From: Alphaproteobacteria bacterium
Lineage (GTDB): Bacteria; Pseudomonadota; Alphaproteobacteria; UBA8366
Assembly: GCA_030743445.1 (NCBI GenBank)
Contig: JASLSL010000354.1
Span: 1 to 12,065 of the forward strand
Length of the DNA stretch: 12,065 nt
Direction of reading: 5' to 3'
Shown: piece after piece, positions 1 through 7,358 of the stretch
Position numbering within the stretch: the first letter of the stretch is position 1
Layout of the letters: each line of letters starts with the position of its first letter
Translations under genes and position numbers: made by a program
Notes under the pieces: generated by a model
Seen by the model: the letters and a program-made list of their open reading frames with translations, nothing else
Told to the model about the DNA's origin: nothing
The model's database searches: none

Positions 1-1431
1 GCCAATATTCTCGAGACCATCTTCGCGTCGCGGGGCGAGTACGACACGCTGATCCAAAAGGCCCAGAAGGACGCGCTCGCCAACATGCCGACGGAGATGA
101 AGTCGGGTTACGAGGCGGCGGTCAAGAAGGCGCAAGGCCTGCAGCGGGCGCGCAAGAAGATCCCGCCGGCGGTCATGCAGCCGATCCAGGTGGCGCAGAA
201 GTTCGTCAATGACGCGGTTGCCAAGCAACGCGTGGAGAGGCCGCTGAGAAGTTTCTTCCTGCGCTATCCGAACATCAACAACTCGATCGAGATGGCTTTG
301 ATCCTGGTGTTCGGGATCGCGATGATCATTCTGATCCCGCGCGTCAGCCCGGTCTGGACCCTCGTCGGCTTGGTCGTCGCCGGCGGCGCGTTGGTTACGA
401 CCACGTGGTTTCTCTACACCGATCAGCGGATTCTGCTCGACGTGACCTATCCCGGCACCGTCACGATCGCGGTCTATTCAATGCTGACCTTTGCGAACTA
501 TGCCCGCGATGCGGCCGAAAAACGCCAGGTGCGCAATTCCTTCGGCATGTACCTCTCGCCCGCCCTGGTCGAGCAATTGGCGGATAATCCCGACCAGCTC
601 CAACTCGGCGGCGAGACCAAGGAAATGACTTTCCTGTTCTGCGACGTCCGCGGCTTCACCACGATCTCGGAGCAGTTCAAGACCAACCCGCACGGATTGA
701 CCGACCTGATCAACCGGCTGCTCACGCCCTTGACCAACAACATCCTGGAGCGCAGCGGGACGATCGACAAATACATGGGCGACTGCATCATGGCGTTCTG
801 GAACGCGCCGCTGACCGACCGGGAACACGCGTTGCACGCCTGCGAGTCGTCGCTCGCCATGTTCGATTCGCTGGATGTGCTGAACGCCGAGCGCGAGGAA
901 GAGGCCAAGGAGGCCGGGATCGAGTTCCTGTACCTCAACGTCGGCGTTGGCATCAACACCGGCGAGTGCGTGGTCGGCAACATGGGATCCGAGCAGCGCT
1001 TCGACTACTCGGTGCTCGGCGACCCGGTGAACCTGGCGGCGCGCCTCGAGGGTCAGTCCAAGAATTACGGCGTCAAGATCGTCCTCGGCGACGACACGGC
1101 GAAGCAGGCCGGCGACGGCTTCGCGATCATCGAGCTCGACGAGATCGCGGTGAAGGGCAAGACCGAGGCGGTCAGGATCCACGCCCTCTTGGGCGACGCG
1201 GAGGTCAAGGAATCCGACCAGTTCCAGCGCTTGGCAACGAGCCACACCAAGCTGCTCGATGCCTACCGCGGCCAGAACTGGGACGAGGTGACACGGATCG
1301 GCAAGGAGTGTCGCGAGATAGATCCCGATCTCTTCGGCCTCTACGACATGTACGACGAGCGCATCGAGTACTATACGGAATTCCCGCCGGGCGAGGACTG
1401 GGACGGCGTCTTCGTCGCGACCTTCAAGTAA
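1..1431 (+). CDS. CHASE2-type membrane adenylate/guanylate cyclase (class III), 5'-truncated by the window
   Basis: Makes a cyclic nucleotide (probably cAMP) from NTP at the inner membrane. The reading frame is open to base 1, so the true start lies upstream; the first in-frame ATG at 85 is not the start. Numbering codons from base 1, the opening residues (ANILETIF) look like the end of a CHASE2 sensor domain. Three hydrophobic segments follow at about 96-115, 117-139 and 149-168, the usual CHASE2-cyclase layout. The catalytic domain has the first metal Asp in FCDVRGF (codon 215), DKYMGD with the second metal Asp and the adenine-selecting Lys, and VNLAARLEG with the transition-state Asn and Arg. 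The second base-selecting position (YSVLGD) is Ser rather than Asp, as in the Lys/Thr-type class IIIb enzymes. A C-terminal tail ending in a DWDGVF motif follows, also common in this family. The cyclase call is firm; ATP over GTP is inferred. Confidence 0.95.
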   Translation, partial: ANILETIFASRGEYDTLIQKAQKDALANMPTEMKSGYEAAVKKAQGLQRARKKIPPAVMQPIQVAQKFVNDAVAKQRVERPLRSFFLRYPNINNSIEMALILVFGIAMIILIPRVSPVWTLVGLVVAGGALVTTTWFLYTDQRILLDVTYPGTVTIAVYSMLTFANYARDAAEKRQVRNSFGMYLSPALVEQLADNPDQLQLGGETKEMTFLFCDVRGFTTISEQFKTNPHGLTDLINRLLTPLTNNILERSGTIDKYMGDCIMAFWNAPLTDREHALHACESSLAMFDSLDVLNAEREEEAKEAGIEFLYLNVGVGINTGECVVGNMGSEQRFDYSVLGDPVNLAARLEGQSKNYGVKIVLGDDTAKQAGDGFAIIELDEIAVKGKTEAVRIHALLGDAEVKESDQFQRLATSHTKLLDAYRGQNWDEVTRIGKECREIDPDLFGLYDMYDERIEYYTEFPPGEDWDGVFVATFK

Positions 1432-1445
1432 CGATCCAGAATTTC

Positions 1446-2597
1446 GTGACCACAAAACTCCCTCTCGACGGACTCCGCGTCATCGAGATCGGCTCGAGCG
1501 TCGCCGCACCCTATGGCACGCTGATCCTGGCCGAGCTGGGTGCGGAGGTGATCAAGGTCGAGCGGCCCGAAGTGGGCGACGACGCGCGCCACTGGGGCCC
1601 GCCCTTCTGGCACGGCAGCGGCGCCTATTTCCAGGCGCTCAACCGCAACAAGAAATCTATTACCGTCGACATGCGGAACGACGCCGAGCGCGCCCGGCTG
1701 CGCCGCCTGATCCTCGAGACCGCGGACGTGGTGGTGCAGAACATGCGCCCGGGCCATGTCGAGAAGCTGGGGCTGTCGGCTGACGACCTGCTGGCCGAGA
1801 AGCCGGAGCTGATCTATTGCAACGTCGGCGCCTATGGCGCCAAGGGGCCGCTCAAGGACCTGCCGGGCTACGACCCGCTGATGCAGGCCTTCGGCGGGAT
1901 CATGAGCTTGACCGGCGAGGACGGCCGGCCGCCGGTCCGGGTCGGCACATCGATCATCGACATGGGCACCGGCATGTGGATCGCCATCGGGGTGATCACC
2001 GCGCTCTATCGCCAGAGAGAGACCAAGACCGGCGGGCGGGTCGATACCTCGCTCTACGAAACCGCGCTCGGCTGGATGAACTACCGCGCCGCCGGCTATC
2101 AGGCCACCGGCGAGCTGCAGAAACGCGAAGGCTCTGGCGCCTCGGGCATCGCCCCCTACCAGGCTTACGAATGCGCCAACGGATATCTGGTGGTGGCGGC
2201 CGGCGGCGACACGTTGTTCGTCAAACTGGCCGAGGCGCTCGGCCACCCGGAATGGGTCGACGACCCGCGCTTCGAGAGCAACCCCAAGCGAGTCCAGAAC
2301 AAGGCCGCGCTCAACGCCGAGCTCGGCGCGATCCTGGGCCGGCAGCCGCGCGCCCACTGGCAGGCGGTGCTCGACGCCGCCGGCGTGCCCAACGCGCCGA
2401 TCCAGACCATGGACGAGGTGGTGAGCCATCCCCAGACCGCGGCGCTGGACATCCTTCAGACCGCGCCCGACAAGGACATGCAGCTCATGGGTCTGCCGGT
2501 CAGCTTCGACGGCGAGCGCCCGCCCTACCGCCGCTCGCCGCCCGAGATCGGCGAGGATACCGACGCCGTATTTGGCGACGACACAATCAAGGAATAA
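1446..2597 (+). CDS. Family III (CaiB/BaiF) CoA-transferase
   Basis: Moves CoA from an acyl-CoA donor to a free carboxylic acid in the cytoplasm, through an aspartyl-CoA thioester. The 383-residue product opens with LPLDGLRVIEIGSSVAAPYG, the typical family start (LDGxRVxExG), followed by LAELGAEVIKVERP, LNRNKKSI and LIYCNVGAYG. The likely nucleophile is Asp172 in IIDMGTG, which matches the position of the catalytic Asp of formyl-CoA transferase. Length fits the family (about 380-420). The GTG start at 1446 is chosen because homology begins right there; the frame continues upstream only as out-of-frame reading through the cyclase gene. No clear Shine-Dalgarno is visible, and the start lies 14 bases after the cyclase stop. 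The hydratase follows 4 bases downstream, so the two are probably co-transcribed and act on the same acid. The substrate cannot be read from the sequence. Confidence 0.93.
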   Translation: MTTKLPLDGLRVIEIGSSVAAPYGTLILAELGAEVIKVERPEVGDDARHWGPPFWHGSGAYFQALNRNKKSITVDMRNDAERARLRRLILETADVVVQNMRPGHVEKLGLSADDLLAEKPELIYCNVGAYGAKGPLKDLPGYDPLMQAFGGIMSLTGEDGRPPVRVGTSIIDMGTGMWIAIGVITALYRQRETKTGGRVDTSLYETALGWMNYRAAGYQATGELQKREGSGASGIAPYQAYECANGYLVVAAGGDTLFVKLAEALGHPEWVDDPRFESNPKRVQNKAALNAELGAILGRQPRAHWQAVLDAAGVPNAPIQTMDEVVSHPQTAALDILQTAPDKDMQLMGLPVSFDGERPPYRRSPPEIGEDTDAVFGDDTIKE

Positions 2598-2601
2598 AGC
2601 C

Positions 2602-3396
2602 ATGCGCGAAGACTTCGAAACCCTGATCCTCGAACGCATCGACGACCACCTGCTGGTGGTCACGCTGAACCGGCCGAAGGCCGCGAATTCGATGAGCAGC
2701 CAGATGGGCCACGAATTGAGCGAGCTTTGGCGCGCGCTCTACGTCGACGTCGAGGACGTGCGCTGCATCGTCCTGACCGGGGCCGGCGACCGGGTGTTCT
2801 CGGCCGGCGCCGACCTCAAGGAACGCAACAACATGCCGGACGAGGATTTCGGCAAGCAGCACGCCGCCTTCGAGCAAGGGATGCTCGCCATGCTCGACGT
2901 GCCGGTGCCGATCATCGCCGCGGTCAACGGGGCAGCCTATGGCGGCGGCTGCGAGTTCGCGGTCGCCGCCGATTTCGCTTACGCCTCGACCAACGCGCGC
3001 TTCGCGCTGACCGAGATCACCCTCGGCATCATGCCGGGCGCGATGGGCACGCAGAACCTGCCGCGCGCGGTCGGCGTGCGCCGGGCCAAGGAGATCATCC
3101 TGACCGGCAAGCCGTTCTCGGCCGAGGAGGCCCTGGAGTGGGGCGTGGTCAACAAGGTCTGTGCGCCCGACAAGCTGATGGAGGAGGCGCTCGAGACCGC
3201 GCGGACGATCTGCAACAACGCGCCGATCGCGGTGCGCCAGGCCAAGAAGTCGATCTCGATGGCGACCCAGTTGGGACTCAAGACCGGCTACGCCTTCGAG
3301 ATCGAGGCTTACAACCGGATGATCCCCACCGAGGACCGGGTCGAGGGCATCCGCGCCTACAACGAGAAGCGCAAGCCCGAGTTCAAGGGCCGGTAG
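2602..3396 (+). CDS. Enoyl-CoA hydratase/isomerase (crotonase family)
   Basis: Adds water across the double bond of a 2-enoyl-CoA, or does a related crotonase reaction, in acyl-CoA breakdown. The 264-residue product has the crotonase oxyanion-hole segments FSAGADLKERN and GAAYGGGCEFAVAADFAYAS. Both general acid/base glutamates of true hydratases are present: Glu118 in GGGCE and Glu138 in LTEITLGIMPG, spaced exactly 20 apart as in rat mitochondrial hydratase (Glu144/Glu164). This favours hydratase over isomerase or dehalogenase members. The ATG at 2602 has an AAGGA ribosome site (2589-2593) at 8 bases; an in-frame ATG at 2572 lies inside the CoA-transferase and is not needed. It is very likely an operon with the CoA-transferase. 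A methylglutaconyl-CoA hydratase-like role is possible but not proven. Confidence 0.93.
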   Translation: MREDFETLILERIDDHLLVVTLNRPKAANSMSSQMGHELSELWRALYVDVEDVRCIVLTGAGDRVFSAGADLKERNNMPDEDFGKQHAAFEQGMLAMLDVPVPIIAAVNGAAYGGGCEFAVAADFAYASTNARFALTEITLGIMPGAMGTQNLPRAVGVRRAKEIILTGKPFSAEEALEWGVVNKVCAPDKLMEEALETARTICNNAPIAVRQAKKSISMATQLGLKTGYAFEIEAYNRMIPTEDRVEGIRAYNEKRKPEFKGR

Positions 3397-3415
3397 TTCA
3401 TACCTTCGCATATGG

Positions 3416-3447
3416 CCCTCGTCCTGAGCCTGACGAAGGACGAAGGG
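3416..3447. repeat. REP-like short palindrome upstream of the MFS gene
   Basis: Perfect 7-base arms TCGTCCT (3419-3425) and AGGACGA (3437-3443) enclose an 11-base loop, with partial pairing beyond. The sequence type (GTCCTGAGCCTG, then CGAAGGAC) is one I recognise as a dispersed extragenic palindrome in many alphaproteobacteria; that is recall, not a search. It lies in the 90-base gap between the hydratase stop and the MFS start. It could stabilise the 3' end of the upstream mRNA or attenuate read-through into the transporter. There is no T-run, so a standard intrinsic terminator is unlikely. Confidence 0.6.
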
Positions 3448-3486
3448 AGAGGCCCGCGGCGCACATGCAAGGATGAGAGACGGGGT

Positions 3487-4692
3487 ATGAGCACGACACC
3501 TCGCGGCGCCATGGCGCCGTTATTGGCGACGTTTACGGTGCAGACCATGGCCGCGACGGCGCTCTTTGGCGTCGCGGTCATCGCCCCGGTGGCGGCACCC
3601 GATATCGGCGTCGATGCGACCCTGATCGGGACCTTCACCGCGATCACCTACGCATTCGGCATGGTGGCGGGGCTGCTGACCGGAGCCTTCGCCGACCGCT
3701 ACGGGGCGATCCGTGTGTGCCAGACGATCATGATTTTAACCCTGGTCGGCACCGCATGCCTGACGCTCTCGACGCCGCTCGCCGCGGCCGCGAGCGCCGC
3801 CGTGCTCGGCCTCTGCTACGGTCCGGTCAATCCGGTCAGCACGCACATCCTCGCCCGGGTGGCGCCCCAGAAGTCCCGGCCCCTGTTCTTTTCGATCAAA
3901 CAGACCGGCATGCCGTTGGGAAGTGCGCTTGCCGGCGCGCTGCTGCCGGTCATCGTCGCACTCTACGACTGGCGGATCGCGATCCTCGCCACCGGCGTCA
4001 TGGCCGCCGTCGTCGCGGTCTTCATCCAGCCGCTCCGCCCGTGGCTAGACGCGGTCCGGGATCGCGGCCGGTCGCTTCGCGGCGGCGACATTGTCGAGCC
4101 CCTGAAGCTCGTCTGGCGCGCGCCGCAACTGCGCTGCCTCGCGGTGATCGGTTTCGCCTATTCGGGCACCCAGGTCGCGATCACCGTGTTCTACGTCGTT
4201 TACCTGACGGCGGAGCTCGCCATGCCGCTGACCACGGCCGGGTTGATCTTCACCGTGTTCCAGGGTGCTGCGATCGGCGGCCGCCTTTTCTGGGGCGCCA
4301 TCGCCGACCGGTTCTATCCAGCCAACCCGCTCCTGGCCTGGCTCGGAATATCGACCGGGGTTTTCACGATCGCCACGGGGCTCTACGCGCCGGACTGGCC
4401 GCTGTGGACCATCGTCGCGGTGGCCTTCCTGTTCGGCATCACCTGCGCCGGCTGGAACGGGGTGTTCTTCTCGGAGCTGGTCAAAGCCGCGCCGGCCGAC
4501 CGTATCGGCGAGGCGGCAAGCGGCATTCAGTTCACGATCATGGGCGGAGTCGCCATGGTGCCGCCGGTCTTCGGCGTGATCGTCACCATGGGGGGCGGCT
4601 ACTTCGCGGCGTTCCTCGCACTCGCGATCGGCATGGCGGCGGCGGCGATCTACCTTAAGGCGGCGTTCAGGTCCCCACCTTCAGCGAGCTGA
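3487..4692 (+). CDS. Major facilitator superfamily (MFS) transporter
   Basis: A 401-residue inner-membrane secondary transporter with about 12 hydrophobic segments. The cytoplasmic loop between helices 2 and 3 carries the MFS motif A (GAFADRYGAIRV, residues 66-77), and a degenerate repeat of it occurs in the second half (GRLFWGAIADRFYP), as expected for a duplicated 6+6 fold. SIKQTGMPLGSALAG in the middle of the N-terminal half resembles organic-acid and cyanate-type MFS members. The ATG at 3487 is preferred because the protein then begins just before helix 1. An upstream in-frame ATG at 3412 would translate the REP-like palindrome. Its 3' end overlaps the convergent aspartate dehydrogenase gene by 26 bases. 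Following a CoA-transferase/hydratase pair, import of their organic acid is a reasonable guess only; export of a small molecule is equally possible. Confidence 0.92.
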   Translation: MSTTPRGAMAPLLATFTVQTMAATALFGVAVIAPVAAPDIGVDATLIGTFTAITYAFGMVAGLLTGAFADRYGAIRVCQTIMILTLVGTACLTLSTPLAAAASAAVLGLCYGPVNPVSTHILARVAPQKSRPLFFSIKQTGMPLGSALAGALLPVIVALYDWRIAILATGVMAAVVAVFIQPLRPWLDAVRDRGRSLRGGDIVEPLKLVWRAPQLRCLAVIGFAYSGTQVAITVFYVVYLTAELAMPLTTAGLIFTVFQGAAIGGRLFWGAIADRFYPANPLLAWLGISTGVFTIATGLYAPDWPLWTIVAVAFLFGITCAGWNGVFFSELVKAAPADRIGEAASGIQFTIMGGVAMVPPVFGVIVTMGGGYFAAFLALAIGMAAAAIYLKAAFRSPPSAS

Positions 4693-5491
4693 CCAGGCCG
4701 CGCAGCGCCGCGACCGTGCTCAAGGGCGTCAGCCGTCCGGTCGCCGGGTTCTCCTTCGACGGCACGTTCTCGATCTTCATCTCGAAGCTGACCGAATCCG
4801 CCACCACCTCTATGGTGTGGGTGTTCCGGGTCACCCCCGGGTCGGCCCAGACCTCGATCGTCGTCCGGTCGGGGCCGATTCCGGCGAGGCTCAAGGCGAC
4901 CGCGACGTTGACGTTGGCCGGGAATGCCTTGATCGCGTCGCGCGCGGTGCCGTCGAACACCTTGAGCGGCGCCGAGAGGTCGCCGACATGGATGTCGTTT
5001 TCGACCAGATGCGGAGCGCCGGCGAGGCCCGAGGGCGGCTTCCTTGTCACCATGGTGACCGACTTGATGGTCCCCTCGCCCGCGGCGCGCACCGAATCGA
5101 GACCAAGCAGTGCCCCCGTCGGAATGACGATGCGACCGCCGGTCTCCTCGGCGCGCTCGACCAGATCCATGTTGTCGAGCATCTGGCCGCACGAGAGCGG
5201 CATGAAGATGCGCCCGGCCTCGACCGCCGGCACCGCGACCTCGCGGAACACGGCCGCCGGCGCGCATTCCACGACGATGTCCGCTTGCGCGGCCAAGTCG
5301 CCGAGCCCGACCACCGGCACCTTTGTCCGGAAGCCGTCCATGCGTCCGGCCGCGGCCTCGCGGTCGTTGGCCGAGACCGCGGCCAGGGTCAGCCCCGGGA
5401 TGCCGGCGTCGAGCGCGCGGGCCACGTTGATCCCGATGGCGCCGAAGCCGCCGATGCCGACGCTCAAATCCTGTCCGTTGCCTTTGCTCAC
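4667..5491 (-). CDS. nadX: Aspartate dehydrogenase-like oxidoreductase (NadX family)
   Basis: Family members oxidise L-aspartate with NAD(P)+ to iminoaspartate, feeding NAD synthesis or releasing oxaloacetate and ammonia. The 274-residue product has an N-terminal Rossmann motif GIGGFGAIG (residues 12-20), the segment ADIVVECAP near 70-78, and the C-terminal family signature PANVNVAVALSLAG with NTHTIEV, where His225 matches the catalytic His. Length is normal (about 265-275). The GTG start (5489-5491) is supported by a strong GGGAGGA ribosome site (complement of 5498-5504) 6-7 bases away. No nadA or nadC lies beside it, so a role in NAD synthesis is not supported by context, and amino-acid catabolism is an alternative. 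It converges with the MFS gene and diverges from the small secreted protein gene. The gene symbol rests on family resemblance. Confidence 0.85.
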   Translation of the reverse strand: MSKGNGQDLSVGIGGFGAIGINVARALDAGIPGLTLAAVSANDREAAAGRMDGFRTKVPVVGLGDLAAQADIVVECAPAAVFREVAVPAVEAGRIFMPLSCGQMLDNMDLVERAEETGGRIVIPTGALLGLDSVRAAGEGTIKSVTMVTRKPPSGLAGAPHLVENDIHVGDLSAPLKVFDGTARDAIKAFPANVNVAVALSLAGIGPDRTTIEVWADPGVTRNTHTIEVVADSVSFEMKIENVPSKENPATGRLTPLSTVAALRGLVSSLKVGT

Positions 5492-5523
5492 CGCCCGTCC
5501 TCCCGATTTTCCGTCGCGGCAAC

Positions 5524-5529
5524 TTTATA
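5524..5529 (-). promoter_or_regulatory. Candidate -10 element for the aspartate dehydrogenase gene
   Basis: On the minus strand this reads TATAAA, 5 of 6 matches to the sigma-70 -10 consensus. It would start transcription near 5517, giving a leader of about 26 bases that holds the strong ribosome site. No good -35 is seen at 16-18 bases, so the call is tentative. Confidence 0.3.
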
Positions 5530-5553
5530 CCGCGGCCCCTTGCCTGTCGCCGA

Positions 5554-5582
5554 TTGAATTTTCCCGCCCCCGCCCCGATATC
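5554..5582 (+). promoter_or_regulatory. Candidate promoter for the small secreted protein/HD hydrolase pair
   Basis: TTGAAT (5554-5559) and GATATC (5577-5582) are separated by 17 bases. They match the sigma-70 consensus at 4/6 and 3/6. A start near 5589 would leave a leader of about 33 bases before the ATG at 5622. The match is weak and rests on spacing and on its position in the divergent gap. Confidence 0.25.
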
Positions 5583-5621
5583 AGGGGTTACCCCCCCACC
5601 ATCCGACCGGATGCCGACGCC

Positions 5622-5912
5622 ATGAAGAAAAGCCTGTTAGCACCCCTCGCCGTCGTCCTGCTGCTCGCGGGATCGGCCGCCCCTATCCTCGCCCCTGCCC
5701 TCGCCGCCGACAGCGACCAGAAACGCGCCGAGGAGATGGCCAAGGAAGGCATACAAAGCCTGTTGCAGGCGATGGAGCTGCTGCTGCAGACCATCCCGCA
5801 ATACGAAATGCCGGTGATCGACGAGAACGGCGACATCATCATCCGCCGCAAGCATCCCAAGGGCGAAGGATCGAAACCCGGGGAAGCGCCCGGCAAGGGA
5901 AAGACGATCTAG
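5622..5912 (+). CDS. Small secreted protein of unknown function
   Basis: A 96-residue product with a clear Sec signal peptide: MKKS, a hydrophobic core to about residue 24, and a likely cleavage after APALAA (near 29). The mature part is only about 67 residues. It has an acidic/amphipathic helix-like stretch (EEMAKEGIQSLLQAMELLLQTIP), then YEMPVIDENGDIIIRRKHP, then a Gly/Pro/Lys-rich tail (GEGSKPGEAPGKGK). It contains no cysteine, so it is not a lipoprotein. I recall similar short alphaproteobacterial proteins ending in the ENGDIIIRR motif, but no function for them. The ATG at 5622 is chosen because the signal peptide starts there; the frame is open far upstream only as an antisense shadow of the aspartate dehydrogenase gene. 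No strong ribosome site is visible. The HD hydrolase starts 2 bases after its stop, so they are probably translated from one mRNA. Confidence 0.85.
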   Translation: MKKSLLAPLAVVLLLAGSAAPILAPALAADSDQKRAEEMAKEGIQSLLQAMELLLQTIPQYEMPVIDENGDIIIRRKHPKGEGSKPGEAPGKGKTI

Positions 5913-5914
5913 CC

Positions 5915-6502
5915 GTGGCCCGGGCGGCAAAACGCGCCTGGCAGAGGATGCTGAGCGGGCGGCGGCTCGACCTGCTCGACCCCTCGCCGCTCGACGTCGA
6001 GATCGAGGACATCGCCCACGGGCTGGCGCGGGTCGCGCGCTGGAACGGCCAGACTTCGGGCGAGTGGACCTTTTCGGTCGCCCAGCACGCCCTACTAGTA
6101 GAGGACTTGGTCGCGCGCGCCGATCCCGACGTCGAGACGCGCTGGCGGCTCGCCGCCCTGCTGCACGACGCGCCGGAATACGTCATCGGCGATCTGATCT
6201 CGCCGTTCAAGGCGGCGGTCGGGCTCGACTACAAGGCGCTGGAGGACCGGCTTTCCGAGGCGATCCACGTGCGCTTTGGCCTACCCGCCAAGCTGCCGCG
6301 GAAGGTGGCGACCGCGATCAAGCGCGCCGACCGCGAGGCAGCCTACCTTGAAGCACGGCAACTCGCCGGGTTCGGCGAGACGGAAGCGAAGAAGTACTTC
6401 GGCCGCCACGAAGGGCTCGGCCGGATCGAGTTGGTCGGTTTGCCGCCGGCGGAGGCCAAGGCCCGGTTCCTCGAGCGGTTCGAGGCGCTGGTCGAAGCCT
6501 AA
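5915..6502 (+). CDS. HD-domain phosphohydrolase (YfbR/YfdR-like)
   Basis: A 195-residue cytoplasmic metal-dependent phosphohydrolase, probably acting on nucleotides; the best-known relative, YfbR, is a 5'-deoxynucleotidase. The metal site is complete: His58 in SVAQHALLV, the His84-Asp85 pair in LLHDAPEYVIGD, and Asp139 in IKRADREA. The opening SGRRLDLLDPSPLDVEIEDIAHGLARVARWNGQT is the conserved N-terminal pattern of the prophage YfdR-type branch. The GTG at 5915 lies 2 bases after the previous stop, with a purine-rich AAGGGAAAG upstream. An in-frame ATG at 5948 would still keep the conserved SGRRLDLL segment, so the start is uncertain by 11 codons. The 3' end overlaps the convergent permease stop by 4 bases. 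Substrate is unknown. Confidence 0.88.
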   Translation: MARAAKRAWQRMLSGRRLDLLDPSPLDVEIEDIAHGLARVARWNGQTSGEWTFSVAQHALLVEDLVARADPDVETRWRLAALLHDAPEYVIGDLISPFKAAVGLDYKALEDRLSEAIHVRFGLPAKLPRKVATAIKRADREAAYLEARQLAGFGETEAKKYFGRHEGLGRIELVGLPPAEAKARFLERFEALVEA

Positions 6503-7257
6503 AACAATCCCCGGCGGATCAGGTTGATCCCCATCACGACGAGGAACAGCAGGAGCCCCGTGCGGAACGCGTCCTGCGACACCCGGTCCCTGAGCCAACG
6601 GCCGAAGACGATCCCGATGAAGACGACCACCGTGCCGACGGCCGAGGTCGCGATCTCGGACCATCCCAGCACGTCGCGCACCGCCAGCACCAGGAACAGC
6701 GGGATCGTCCCGATCAGATAAAGCAGTGCGATGGTGCCGACGAACTCGTCTTTCGGCAGCCGCAGGGTGACCAAGTACAAGATGATCGGCGGCCCGAAGA
6801 ACGTCGCGATGCCGCCGAGCACACCCGCGACGAGGCCGACCAGCGGGGTCAGAACCCGCTCCGCCCTGCCCGGCTCGGGAAAGTCGAGCTTCAGGAGCTG
6901 GCTCGCCGCGAACACGACGACGATCAGGCCGAGCACCAGGAGTGCGGTCGCCGGGTCGGCGGTGGCGAGGAAATGGGCGCCGACGGTCGAGCCCACCACC
7001 AGGGTCACCATTGCCGGCCAGAACCGGCGGGTCGCTTCGCGGAGGTGCCCGCCCTCGATCAGGCCTTGCCAGGCATTGGCCGCCAGAATCGGGATCACCA
7101 ACAGCGAGATCGTCGTCGCCGGCGGCATGATCTCGACCAACAGCGGCACCGCGACCAGCGGAATGCCGATCCCCAGCACGCCCTTGACCGTGCCCCCGGC
7201 GATGAAGGCGAACAGCACCACAGCCACGTTCCAGACCGTCGGATCGAAGGGAATCAT
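6499..7257 (-). CDS. TauE/SafE-family sulfite/organosulfonate-type permease
   Basis: A 252-residue integral membrane protein with about 8 hydrophobic segments. The N-terminal half has FIAGGTVKGVLGIGIPLVAVPLLV and the second half has the related LVGLVAGVLGGIATFFGPPIILYLVTL, the inverted-repeat GxxxGxxGxGxP pattern of the TauE/SafE (formerly DUF81) family. Members are thought to export sulfite or sulfoacetate or to move other small anions. The ATG at 7255-7257 is the natural start just before helix 1; the ribosome site is weak. It is divergent from the Rieske/bicupin unit across a 166-base gap, so co-regulation is possible. No sulfonate or taurine gene is nearby, so the substrate is not indicated; carboxylate transport is possible. 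Confidence 0.88.
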   Translation of the reverse strand: MIPFDPTVWNVAVVLFAFIAGGTVKGVLGIGIPLVAVPLLVEIMPPATTISLLVIPILAANAWQGLIEGGHLREATRRFWPAMVTLVVGSTVGAHFLATADPATALLVLGLIVVVFAASQLLKLDFPEPGRAERVLTPLVGLVAGVLGGIATFFGPPIILYLVTLRLPKDEFVGTIALLYLIGTIPLFLVLAVRDVLGWSEIATSAVGTVVVFIGIVFGRWLRDRVSQDAFRTGLLLFLVVMGINLIRRGLF

Positions 7258-7294
7258 CGCGCCTACTGCCGATTTACGGGGACCACAAATACTC

Positions 7295-7322
7295 TAGACG
7301 AAGATGCTTAGCATTCTATACT
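7295..7322 (+). promoter_or_regulatory. Candidate promoter with palindrome in its spacer, upstream of the Rieske gene
   Basis: TAGACG (7295-7300, 4/6 to -35) and TATACT (7317-7322, 5/6 to -10) are 16 bases apart. A perfect 11-base palindrome (ATGCT-T-AGCAT, 7304-7314) lies wholly in the spacer, a usual place for a repressor or MerR-type operator. Transcription would begin near 7329, leaving a leader of about 95 bases. The palindrome is short, so chance occurrence is not excluded. Confidence 0.35.
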
Positions 7323-7358
7323 TTCCGCCCGGGCGCGGGAAAAATCTTCAATCCGACC

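Noticed and set aside
966..1445. N-terminal extension of the CoA-transferase frame into the cyclase gene
   Set aside because: The extension is Arg-rich and unlike the family; CoA-transferase homology starts right after GTG 1446.
1371..2663. A 430-codon minus-strand open frame opposite the CoA-transferase
   Set aside because: Shadow of the real gene on the plus strand; no recognisable motif, and residue composition is typical of reverse-frame GC-rich sequence.
3412..3486. ATG 3412 as start of the MFS transporter
   Set aside because: The added residues would be translated from the REP-like palindrome; ATG 3487 starts just before helix 1.
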